Of a stretch of DNA of 64,000 bases, positions 48,101-51,872 are shown in pieces. The stretch covers positions 558,001 through 622,000 of the forward strand of contig NW_004457718.1 of NCBI RefSeq assembly GCF_000203815.1, read 5' to 3'. Made by a program: the position numbers and the translations under genes. The DNA comes from Cavenderia fasciculata. Lineage: Eukaryota; Evosea; Eumycetozoa; Acytosteliales; Cavenderiaceae. The notes under the pieces are model-generated. The model was not told the origin of the DNA. It saw only the letters and a program-made list of their open reading frames with translations, and did not search any database. How positions within the stretch are numbered: the stretch's first letter is position 1; each line of letters starts with the position of its first letter.

Positions 48101-51100
48101 ATCAACTCTTACTCTAGTTTGTACAATAATGGTGGTATATTCCCGCCATGCTTTGTAGTTGGTACACGTGCATGGGCTGATGGAAATGCCAATGGATTCT
48201 TTGATGTTAACGAGATTGCCTATGCCAATGCCACCGTCACACTCTACAATGAGGATGGCACCCGAGCCATGTCAGTCGACAAGACCATTCTCCCACCTGG
48301 CACTACCTCGTCCAACGGTAACTACCGTATCATTGGTATTCCACCAGGCCGTTACTATGCAGTGTTGACCATCCCACCTCGTTACATTGTGTCCAACGTC
48401 CTACCAGGCGGCTCACAATTTGACCCCAACACCAAGCGTACACCAGTCTTTACACTCGCCATCGATGCTGCTAGTATCGTTCCAACCTACCAAAATACTA
48501 CTACAGTCTGCAAGTACATGAACCCCACCATCAACGCTGGTATTATCACTCCACGTATTGCCATTGGCGGTCATATCTACTATGAGCCCAATCCAGTCTC
48601 CAACGCCACTGTTCCATTCCCCAATGCAACCGTCGTCCTCACCACGCCAACAGGTAGTCTCCGTCTCGAGACCACTACCGACAGCAAGGGCTTCTACCTC
48701 TTTGATGGACTTGCAGTCAGCCAATACGCCGTCTCGCTCACCATTCCACCCGGTTTCTTGATCGATGTCAACCACACACAGAACCGTGGTACTTCCAAGG
48801 GCCAGGTCGGTCCCATCAACCTCTTTATCGATGCACCAGAGGTCGTCCCAACCAACTCGACCTCATACACTGGTGTACTCGCACCATACATCAATCCCAA
48901 CATTGATATGGTTCTCAAACAGAGTGTACTTGGTGTGCAAGGTATTGTCTGGCGTGACCTATTCAATAACAATGGATTCTTTGTCGCCAATTCGTCCATG
49001 CCCGTCTTTGTCAATGTCACTTTGTACTCTGGAAAGGGTGCCTATGTCGCATCTGTCTTGGCCGATCCAGTAACCGGTCGCTACAGCTTCCCCAACCTCG
49101 GTGGCGGTATGTACTCGGTAATGTTCACTCCAACGATCGATCCAACCTCATGGGTGTCTGTAAAGGTCAACTCGACCCTCGTCAACAACTCGACCAGACT
49201 ACTTGCCAGCTCTATACTGACCAACTTCTCGACGCCCATCTTTACACTCGACTCGATGAACCCCGAGCTCACCCCGTGTGTCTTTGCCGACTACTTCTGT
49301 CTCCAAGAGAATGCCGGTTTCAAGCGTCCCGACAATGGCTCGATCAACGGTCGCGTATTCAAGGACTTTAACTGCAATGGCAAGTTTGACAATGCCACCA
49401 CCTTTTACGCAGCCAGGGATCTCCCATTGGCTGGCATCCCAGTCTATCTCTATGTCAATGACACTGCCACTCCTCTTGCATCGACATTGACCCTTCCAGA
49501 TGGTTCCTACCAATTCCTTAACCTCACCTTTGGTAACAACTACCTCGTCAGCACTGGAACACCCAATCTGGCCATCTCGTCAGCACGTCAAGTACAAGCT
49601 TGTTCCGGAACCGAATACAACACGGTCATTATCAAGACACCATCGACCATCAACTTTGGTTTCATCACTGATGAGGAGTATTGTGTCGATAATCCCGACC
49701 TCACCACCTCTTGCTATGTACTTGGAAGAGCTGTTGGCGGAACCTATTCGACCAACCCTATTGTCGTCTCATTCCCCTACAATGCCACCGCACACAGCCA
49801 GATCAAACCAAACGCAATCTACAATCAAGTCGGTACCGTCCATGGTCTTGCCTATGACCGTAGCAATGCCCAAATCTACGCTTCCGCCTTCCTCAAGGTC
49901 AACACTGACTACGGACCGTCTGGAAGTGGTGCCATCTACAAGATTGACAAGAAAACCAATGCAGTCTCTAAATGGATGTCTGTCAATGACATTTGGGGTG
50001 CCATCTACGCAGGTGAAACACCAGCCGACGATCCACAAGAATTTGACTTTAGAACGTTTGCAGTCTACAAGACATCGCTCTCTGATATCGACATTGACCC
50101 AGAGAAGCGTCAACTTGGTGTCTGCGTGCTCAGCGTCGATTTCCTCCACTTGATCCCTCTCGACGTCAAACCAACCAGTCTCAACAGTCGTCGTGTGGCT
50201 ATTCCCAACAACTGTGCTGCCCGTACCGGTGATATGGTTCCATTCGCCGTCACTTTCCATCTTGGCAAGTGGTATGTCGGATGCACATGTACCGCTGAAA
50301 TCACATCGACCCTCAAGGATCTCATTGGTTATGTCACTTCGTACAACCCCGCCACTTCCCTATGGACCACTGTCCTTACCGTACCATTCAACTATACCCG
50401 TGGTTGTAGAAACACTGACCAAGGTCTATCGTGTGTCGAAGCAACTTGGCAACCATGGATCACCGACGAAAACATTCCTCAACCACTCCTATCTGGTATC
50501 GCATTTGATGGTAACGATATGGTCATCTCGGTACGTGATCGTGAGGGTGATATGGGCCATACCATCTCTGCACCCGATATTCTCAGAGCATGTGCCAACG
50601 CACAAGGTGTACTCGTCCTCGAAAAGAACGGTCGTTGCGGTACACTTATCGGCTCGCATCTCGGCCCATCTGGCACACAAGGCCAGGTCGAGGGTCCCGG
50701 TACTGGAGAATTCTACAACGACAACTTTAAGATTGGACCCAATGCCCACGACGACACTGGTGGTCTCTCTGTCTACCAAGTGCCCGGTTACCCCAACGTC
50801 GTGTCCAACTCGTACGACGTCGATGGACTCTGGGAAGGTGCCACCAAGTTCTACAACAACACCAATGGTGCCATGGGCCGTGGTTTCGTCCTCTACGTCA
50901 CGCCCATTGTCGATCCCACCACTCAACCAACCTTTGGCAAGTCCAATGGTCTCGGTGACATTGTCGCCACCTGTCCTCCCAAGCAAATCTCGCTCGGTAG
51001 TCGTGTCTGGACCGACACCAACCTGAATGGTTATGCCGAAGCCCAAGAACTCGGAAAGCCAAGTGTGACACTCCAGCTCATCAACGCCGCTGGAACCGTT

Positions 51101-51349
51101 GTCCAAACCACCACAACCAATGCACGTGGATACTACCAATTCGTCAATGTCCCTCCCAAGGACACCTACTCTATAGTTGCTGTCGGTCAAACATGTACAG
51201 TTATCCCACCCCCTACCACTGGTAGATTCGTATCTGCCTCTAACAAGGGTACCACCGTAGCAGCAAGTAAATGTCAAATCACCGGCATTGTCATCCCAGA
51301 TGCCATGTTGGCAAATAACGTATTCAATTATGACTTTGGTGTAATTTAA
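27110..51349 (+). CDS. Giant colossin-like secreted protein, 8,079 residues, about 58 SdrD B/Cna B-like repeats
   Basis: One uninterrupted 24,240-bp exon. An N-terminal signal peptide (FIKGVVLLLILSLLW, cleavage likely near WINA|QT) directs secretion. Residues 35-310 are a unique domain with several N-x-T/S sites. From about 321 to 7,500 run tandem domains of about 122 residues. Each has [YF]AVGDxVWxDxNRDGVxDxxE, then a TTTDxxGxYxFDxLxPGxYC strand pair, ASPxGxDSVID, and HCFTLDKTTTTPS leading to xxDAGxMPP. This is the SdrD B-like/Cna B-type fold known from bacterial surface adhesins and from D. discoideum colossins (colossin A, about 11,000 residues). The DxNRDG loop matches the calcium site of SdrD B repeats. 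Residues about 7,520-7,955 are a unique module (VHGLAYDRSNAQIYASAF, GIAFDGNDMVISVRDREGD), possibly propeller-like; a final B-like domain ends the protein. No C-terminal membrane or GPI signal is visible, so it is probably extracellular matrix. Confidence 0.95.
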   Translation: MIRMNNIQLPFIKGVVLLLILSLLWNDRWINAQTGSTMLDANHLGMICQYCNPNKTYLDFSSIAPDAFDLSTRHTLQWADRLPRVTVSVSSEGNPAIIGETQSYEELVDNNSPSAVSFFNATGKQDIKSLMHYSCGNTPSIVTMQFDNATMNFFLIVFGVGADTSVVVDSYDPFGYPINMQTWKTIDSGILHSHPKQLEDQQKKILALAGKESGDENITPSKSLVLGKKNIEESDSPLLHLPAIKLQSDKVSLNLTWNDQGSNSYIILQPTQLVSRITLTSKNMACKGECKGIRLFYSLLGIHECPAYTGPNCTDVPTLPPKSYAIGRYVFIDSNRDGVQQTTETGAASVPVVLYNQNDMTKVVASTSTDANGAYQFDQLPPGAYCVHFGPLSAGYKFSPLGVDAAGNQCFNLTATAVPSVPSDHVKASDVNNNINQGIYPPPYAIGETVFYDANHNGVKDTNEMPAAGVKVSLLDKDGVLVNTTTTDASGQYSFIGLDKGDYRVQFTPPQGFTFSPQGGQSRPDSSGVAVVPLNPTTTHYDAGRDAFIDDTVDAGLVPPGYAVGDSVWLDSNRDGIKDPSETPIADVGVHLTSADGAVDLMAKTSDAGIYHFDNLKPGDYCVQFQLVGDVSPTGHDSVIDETGKYCFKLDNSTARPSTPADNVASFWIRDNVDAGFMPTQYAVGDTVWLDSNRDGVYDLVGEKGLAGIPVTLTLSDGKTMNTVTDASGHYVFNSLPAGNYCVDVTLPTGHLASPAGHDSMIDSAGHYCFTLDKDSTVTTPLPFSPSAQATRNNPNVDAGISPPLFSVGEKVWRDTNRDGVKDPNEPPLPGVTVTLTGDGGIVFTFTTDEKGTYSFDKLEPGHYCIKFVSPDSSLSPSPSGKDSVIDKNGEYCFDLNTNTTTPVVGNPNAQYTNDKVNAGFVPPTFAIGQFVWEDVDRDGVRDANEHLVANIPVTLTNADGSKEIASTVTDASGDYSIIGLEAGDYCIKFTTPSDYASSPLGGDSVIDKDGHYCFSLNTSNTTPSQDDKSVYVNNNVNAGIMPPQYSVGRYVWIDSNRDGVHDTLESPAPGIPVQLVKPDGTVLASNITDDNGLYVFDQLPAGEYCVHFKIPSDNTASPLGQDSKIDSTPEDFTVSPTGHDSVPDKEGNICFTLDQTTAKLAMDNQSNPFYELNTMNAGFMPPQFAIGNNVWNDVNRDGIYDATEEPMTNIPITLTTPNGTVVATTATNSQGHYNIDELAPGNYCIAFAIPSDFTASPSGKDSIIDKDGKHCFTLDKSTTRLSTPDDYVAARFVDLDIDAGMMPPQFAVGDMVWDDFNRDGVHDASEQPIKDITVTLYKEKVGGDIAGATSTDPSGRYVFDGLNPGKYCLSFAIPSDAKASPTGHDSVIEQDGNTCFDLDSTTTTPSTPADNVSSYYKNFDQDAGIMPPQFAVGDLVWLDLNQDGIHGAQELPSTNTTIQLTQPDGTVVSTTTTDNTGQYVFDHLAPGNYCIQLVFPSDYRVSPLGHDSVMDSTGKHCFTLDKTTTTPTTPADNVDAFYKNFDQDGGLMPPRIAIGDQVWLDSNRDGIFDANEKPIFNMTVALLIPESNLTAVTFTDKDGRYVFDNLVPGHFCVIFGLPADTKPSPLGHDSVIDSSNQYCLNLDESNAELATPADNITAFYKNFKVDAGVMPPQFAVGDLVWLDLNEDGVHDATELPSVNTTIQLTQPDGTVIKSTTTDNTGHYVFDDLDSGDYCIQVVYPADYSVSPIGHDSVVDGTGKHCFTLDKTTTVPTTSADTGVDAFYKNFDQDAGLTPPRIAIGDQVWLDSNRDGIRDPDEKPIANMTVALLVPASNLTAVTYTDKDGRYVFDNLVPGHFCIIFGLPADSLPSPTGHDSVIDSTGQFCLNLDESNSVPATPADKIRAFYRNFDVDAGVMPPQFAVGDQVWNDVDRDGVRDRDELPMAGIPVTLTDPSGAEIKTATTDAEGRYWFDTLDAGEYCVKVGIPTDFSASPAVQDSTIDKDGKHCFTLDKSSSIPSVPADNITAFYRDFDVDAGLMPPQFAVGRFVWGDTSRDGIFNPDQGEMPLEGITVELTLPDGTSITSDTTDQNGQYMFDHLNPGNYCIKVDVPADSIVSPLGHLSVIDEKGKHCFTLDKSTATPSTPDDNVQAFYRNFDENAGIMPPVFTVGDFVWLDKSRDGIHDPSEEGVGDDISVTLTNPDIGLEKTIETDKNGMYNFDMLAPGHYCLHFAIPLYFTASPMGKDSVISASGSNCFTLDKNSSVLSTDANGKPYYAKLDQDAGIMPPLYALGRYVWLDNSRDGVHDDTELPLANIPVTLVDTLNATNTHSTVTDDKGFYRFDLLLSSDYCITFNVSSYLALGYEISPLGEDSVVDPDDQVTCFTLDSSSTTPSEVEDNVQAAYVSNDFNLGIMPPQFAIGNYVWYDQSREGIHDSTELPVPEFPLKLVKNDANKTLVGETMTDPTGKYVFDALDAGNYCLEFAVPKGYLISPAGHDSIDTSKDPIIGSHCFTLGMSEPGVSSSTPADDLEAFYKDFNYNIGLMPPQFAFGHYVFEDSNRDGLRDGEKPLKGVQVTATGPGGVSLSAFTNEQGHYSFDNLLPGNYCVHFGIITSYSASPVAKGSVIDANGDYCFKLDTDTSVKEELDDSQGSDENIQAYYRNLSVNAGMMPPQFAAGNYVWSDLNRDGKHDSVEPPIAGVQVTLHKSSIDGDVVGSVATDSQGTYVFDNLYPGKYCLHFDVPADSRVSPTGQDSSIDASGNSCFTLDKDTSTPPLPLDLLIAIPSVPEDNVQAYYKNFGQDAGIMPPQFAVGDNIWNDVNRDGIHDATEQPIANITVTLTQPDGTTIQSTTTDDKGNYVFDKLNTGNYCVQVSIPSDFTASPSGKDSSIDETGKHCFTLDKTTTTPSTSADGVDAFYKNFNVDAGLMPPQFAVGDFVWNDFNRDGVHDASEQPLANIDVRLTQISDAGHKVTSVQTDSTGHYLFDELEPGYYCVHFTIPDDSKASPMGKDSVIDATGDHCFTLNSTTTIPSVSADNVKAFYKNLDEDAGIMPPQFAVGDNVWNDFNRDGVKDPTEEPMKNISVTLTQPDGTPITSTTTDDKGHYVFDNLNDGDYCVQVSIPSDFTASPTGKDSLIDSTGKHCFTLDKDTTTPSTSADGVQAFYKNLNEDAGLMPPQFAVGDMVWDDFNRDGAHDATEQPLANITVKLSLDSPDAGFISTQTDSTGHYIFDGLNPGKYCIHFDIPADSKASPMGKDSVIDATGDHCFTLDKTTSIASVPADNVKAFYKNLKEDAGIMPPQFAVGDQVWNDFNRDGVHDASEQPLANITVKLSIDSPDSGFISTTTDKDGHYIFDNLNPGQYCLHFDIPADAKASPTGKDSVIDATGDHCFTLDKTTTTPSVPSDNVESFYKNLDKDAGILPPQFAVGRSIWLDLDRDGVRDADEIPALNISVALQSPTGETISTTIVDDKGQYLFDSLNPGNYCVQFTIPPSYDASPIGHDSVIDKQGKHCFTLDKSTSEPSTTADGILASYKKYDENAGITPPLFAIGDQVWLDSNRDGVHDASEQPLAGIPVTLHCIATGKDLQATTDFNGLYLFDELPPSNYCIHFEIPIDHSASPTGKDSVIDATGDHCFIVDVSTSQLSTPDDNVNAFYEKLEIDAGIMPPQFAVGNNVWNDFNRDGVKDATEQPIANVSVTLTKDDADHTLVSSISTDATGTYVFDQLNPGKYCVHFDIPADSKASPTGKDSVIDATGDHCFTLDKTTSIPSTPADKVNAYYNKFDEDAGIMPPQFAVGDNVWDDVNRDGVNDPTEEPMKNITVTLTKPDGTPITSTTTDDKGHYVFDNLNDGDYCVQVSIPSDFTASPTGKDSLIDSTGKHCFTLDKTTTTPSTSADGVQAFYKNLNEDAGLMPPQFAVGDFVWGDFNRDGVHDASELPLANIDVRLTQISDAGHKVRSLQTDSTGHYLFDELEPGYYCVHFTIPDDSKASPMGKDSVIDEDGDHCFTLNSTTTIPSVPADNVKAFYKNLDEDAGIMPPQFAVGNTVWNDVNRDGVKDPTEERLPNIPVTLTTPEGTPINTTTTDEKGNYVFDKLPPGNYCIQIGIPSDFTASPSGKDSMIDETGKHCFTLDKDTTTTPSTSADGVEAFYKNFNENAGLMPPQFAVGDMVWNDSNRDGVHDASELPIANITVTLSHSTEMGTMSTSTQTDSTGHYIFDELSPGDYCVHFDIPADSKASPTGKDSVIDATGDHCFTLNKTTTTPSVPADNVKAFYKNLKEDAGIMPPQFAVGDNVWNDFNRDGVHDGFEDPIANITVTLTQPDGTPVTSTTTDNDGHYIFDQLPPGNYCVQVSIPSDFTASPTGQDSLIGSTGKHCFTLDKSTTTPSTSDDGVQAFYMNLDEDAGLMPPQFAVGDTAWIDTNRDGVHDASELPLANITVRLMKMPQEQVDEDNTSSLSSEENKSNHTVSGGSTASSKFPIVVTTDKDGHYLFDELDPGYYCLHFTIPADYKASPMGKDSVIDATGDHCFYVNKTNTVPSVPADNVKAFYKNLDLDAGIMPPQFAVGNTVWNDVNRDGVKDPTEERLPNIPVTLTTPEGTPVNTTTTDEKGNYVFDKLPPGNYCIQIGIPSDFTASPAGKDSMIDETGKHCFTLDKTTTTPSTSADGVEAFYKNFNENAGLMPPQFAVGDQVWDDFNRDGVHDASEQPISNLTVTLHKEVDGKDVVVGTAQTDKDGHYLFDELNPGKYCVHFDIPSDSTASPTGKDSVIDREGDHCFDLNKTTTTPSTPADNVKAYYKNLDEDAGIMPPQFAVGDTVWNDLNRDGVNDPTEQPIEGINVSLSTKDGTPVASATTDKDGQYIFDQLPPGDYCIQVGIPTGFAASPSGFDSVVDSTGKHCFTLDKTTSSPSTPADNVDAFYSHLTEDAGLMPSQFAVGNYVWLDYSRDGILGSNESFIPNTPVSLTNSDTNAVLQTTTDATGHYVFDRLLPGNYCIQVTVPVDYKVSPSGKDSIVDATGKHCFVLNQSTSRLAAPEDQVDSFYVRFLENAGLMPPQFAVGEYVWEDSNRDGVHDASEKPLANIPITLTGPMGLTRSMNTDDNGYYTFDDLPPGNYSIHFGVPSDYTASPLGEDSVISPTGDYSFLLDQTTATKAPPNHVDAFYDLHGVDAGMMPPQFAVGDMVWDDFNRDGVHDATELPIANITVQLSFDTPDGTGLLSTTTDKDGHYLFDQLDAGDYCLHFGIPADSKASPMGKDSVIDSTGDHCFTLNKTTTTPSVPADNVKAFYKNLDEDAGIMPPQFAVGDNVWNDVNRDGVHDPTELPLANITVTLTQPDGTPVTSTTTNKDGHYIFDQLPPGNYCVQVSIPSDFTASPSGHDSLIDSTGKHCFTLDKTTTTPSTSADGVQAFYKNLNEDAGLMPPLFAVGDQVWDDFNRDGVHDASEQPLTNITVTLTHSTEMGTMSTSTQTDSTGHYIFDELSPGDYCVHFDIPADSKASPMGKDSVIDTTGDHCFTLNKTTTTPSVPADNVKAFYKNLDEDAGIMPPQFAVGDNVWNDFNRNGAKDSTEAPMPNITVVLTTPDGTPIKTTTTDSTGRYVFEELPPGNYCIQVSIPSDFTASPAGNDSMIDSTGKHCFTLDKTTTTPSTSADGVQAFYKNFNEDAGLMPPQFAVGDFVWNDFNRDGVHDASEQPLAGVVVELSFDSPSSVGFLVATTDSTGHYIFDELNPGKYCLQFTIPADSKASPTGKDSVIDATGKHCFNLDKTTTTPSTPADNIKSFYKNLDEDAGIMPPQFAVGDNVWSDVNSDGKRDPTEEPMKNITVALTQPDGTPISTTTTDSTGRYVFDNLNAGDYCVHVTIPKGFSASPMGTDSFIDNTGKHCFTLDKTTTTPSTSTDGVEAYYKNFNVDAGLMPPNYAVGRYVWLDLNRDGVHDATSEPFLSGITVKALLDGSVIATATTDANGHYTFDNLEKGDYVLEFSKPNENYTFSPLGHDSKTDASGKINVKLDIDTNPSVLVESEASDNVMAYYIDRNENVGIMQPRYPVEVLVYFFPNDTVIPNVPVTITTENPNVPPITVTPTNETGKVTFTDLPPGNYCVHIDLPYDTHYTSKDPNSLIKQDGKAYCFTINDTLVDPPIKVPVAVVANLYAIGSSVFLDLDGNGYLNAPGDKQFANITVKLSTSSGSPVKETQTDAYGTYHFDGLVSGDYVVQFVAPTDYTFPVKTDQSLPVFHSVDGKVPVSLNLASTVVVDSFDGTLNADYINRTVNSGLSPILFALGRKIFVDANNNGLMDATESSIAVPPIKLTLTTADGKPVTTVQPANGDYLVNNLSSGNYCLHLDVPVNYNVSSNKGTTFFNQFDAAGNVCFTLSKASPNVVCSATDAFSDCKDLTENAGLVPTYAVSGNVWKDMNNDEARQPADMVLPGQPLALLDSTGAQVATTTTDSQGNYLFNKLPAGIYTLKFVAPNDTLIITPSPVDSVFPKTGVLPIQLSPTTTSVNPKYDGLDPTQTPFILLHKDVGVSNPLYAIGDMVYIDKNLNGVSDVNETGVANIKVTLVTASSNTTIATTLTDSSGHYLFDSLPTGNYCVQFELSPDQIPVNPLSKQICRVVDPTHTDMVSVSTTPLVGKISAAWVNLNMDQGIRVAIYCISSTVWSDNGNGLVDSIDMTMSNVTVELFKDGVLLLRTRSTDLGLYVFDTLEPGSYMLHIFAPPGTLLSPQTYQNKFNATGYYYFILGYTNVDAHIDPNGNDTGCDMVIDSYSAMVSQAVYALGNFTFIDYNENGIRDPDEPPLGGVNINAFDARLPDSIAVSYQSESNGFYVLDSLLRGQYCVIFEGPGAYKLTKKGPDSVPNPATGSYCLYLNISTPNLRPTVREDRMDAQYILEHVDAGFVPMSLAIGSYVWYDSNGDGIINFTELPAPNTTVTLTNSKGEPARTIRGVIIPPTVTDAQGYYKFSDVMGGMDYTLNFGIPTTAPKGSVWTVLANNNSVTPSGEIKILNSSYIPVKGSINSYSSLYNNGGIFPPCFVVGTRAWADGNANGFFDVNEIAYANATVTLYNEDGTRAMSVDKTILPPGTTSSNGNYRIIGIPPGRYYAVLTIPPRYIVSNVLPGGSQFDPNTKRTPVFTLAIDAASIVPTYQNTTTVCKYMNPTINAGIITPRIAIGGHIYYEPNPVSNATVPFPNATVVLTTPTGSLRLETTTDSKGFYLFDGLAVSQYAVSLTIPPGFLIDVNHTQNRGTSKGQVGPINLFIDAPEVVPTNSTSYTGVLAPYINPNIDMVLKQSVLGVQGIVWRDLFNNNGFFVANSSMPVFVNVTLYSGKGAYVASVLADPVTGRYSFPNLGGGMYSVMFTPTIDPTSWVSVKVNSTLVNNSTRLLASSILTNFSTPIFTLDSMNPELTPCVFADYFCLQENAGFKRPDNGSINGRVFKDFNCNGKFDNATTFYAARDLPLAGIPVYLYVNDTATPLASTLTLPDGSYQFLNLTFGNNYLVSTGTPNLAISSARQVQACSGTEYNTVIIKTPSTINFGFITDEEYCVDNPDLTTSCYVLGRAVGGTYSTNPIVVSFPYNATAHSQIKPNAIYNQVGTVHGLAYDRSNAQIYASAFLKVNTDYGPSGSGAIYKIDKKTNAVSKWMSVNDIWGAIYAGETPADDPQEFDFRTFAVYKTSLSDIDIDPEKRQLGVCVLSVDFLHLIPLDVKPTSLNSRRVAIPNNCAARTGDMVPFAVTFHLGKWYVGCTCTAEITSTLKDLIGYVTSYNPATSLWTTVLTVPFNYTRGCRNTDQGLSCVEATWQPWITDENIPQPLLSGIAFDGNDMVISVRDREGDMGHTISAPDILRACANAQGVLVLEKNGRCGTLIGSHLGPSGTQGQVEGPGTGEFYNDNFKIGPNAHDDTGGLSVYQVPGYPNVVSNSYDVDGLWEGATKFYNNTNGAMGRGFVLYVTPIVDPTTQPTFGKSNGLGDIVATCPPKQISLGSRVWTDTNLNGYAEAQELGKPSVTLQLINAAGTVVQTTTTNARGYYQFVNVPPKDTYSIVAVGQTCTVIPPPTTGRFVSASNKGTTVAASKCQITGIVIPDAMLANNVFNYDFGVI
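28070..49660 (+). repeat. Array of about 58 tandem B-like domains, period near 370 bp
   Basis: Domain starts, read from the [YF]A[VI]G..VW block, fall near 28076, 28436, 28790, 29150, 29520 and so on to about 49335, usually 360-375 bp apart. Domains from about 31000 to 44800 are the most alike in DNA sequence. The first few and the last dozen (from about 45200) are diverged, with loops of variable length and degenerate calcium motifs. Central domains often alternate between two types, giving a composite unit of about 740 bp. Confidence 0.9.
49680..50975 (+). other. Unique C-terminal module of the giant protein
   Basis: About 430 residues between the last tandem repeat and the terminal B-like domain. 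Motifs such as VHGLAYDRSNAQIYASAFLK, GAIYKIDKKTN, SDIDIDPEKRQLGV and LLSGIAFDGNDMVISVRDR look like blades of a beta-propeller, and FVLYVTPIVDP closes it. Modules of this type occur beside SdrD B-like repeats in large bacterial surface proteins. The propeller assignment is inference from the hydrophobic and Gly/Asp pattern. Confidence 0.55.
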
Positions 51350-51400
51350 AATAATACTCAAAGCAAAAACTTTAATAACAATAACAAAAATTACAAATGA

Positions 51401-51437
<37 letters not shown>

Positions 51438-51872
51438 TTTAAACAAAATTAATATCCTATATATACAAACATATTTATATTTAATAAACAAAAAATCAAA
51501 TTAATTAAATTAAAACATTGTCTTTGGTCTCTCTTTGAGGTTGTGTTTTCATGTTTGGGATCAACAATAGATGGTGAATATAATTTTAATCTTTTTCATG
51601 AACGTTTATATCGTCCAAAACCCCAAAAGATGTCAAAATAATTAATCAATTTATACCACCAATGGAAATAAGGGGTAAAAATCAACACCTTTGAATCCAC
51701 CAACCCACGATCGTTTAAATTTATGATTGGAGGTTACACAAAACACAACTTCATCAGTTCAATTATCTGCTTGATAAAACCAACCAAAGGTATATCAATC
51801 TAAAATGTAGTCACTTTAATTCATTTACATTTTATATAAAAATAATTAAATATTGTAAAAGAGAGAAGAAGG
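51350..51872. other. Intergenic, giant gene 3' end to UbiA gene
   Basis: Holds an AAT repeat of about 36 bp (51401-51436), an AATAAA near 51483 suitable for polyadenylation of the giant transcript, and AT-rich leader of the next gene. No gene seen. Confidence 0.5.
51401..51436 (+). repeat. (AAT)12 microsatellite
   Basis: Twelve AAT units in the 3' flank of the giant gene. AAT/AAC triplet runs are very common in dictyostelids. Confidence 0.9.

Noticed and set aside
28070-49660. CRISPR-like or satellite interpretation of the 370-bp periodicity
   Set aside because: The frame stays open for 24 kb and variation follows codon positions, so these are protein domains.
50489-51361. Minus-strand open frame of 290 codons at the end of the giant gene
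   Set aside because: Antisense of the well-supported C-terminal module. Its openness follows from C-ending codons on the plus strand.
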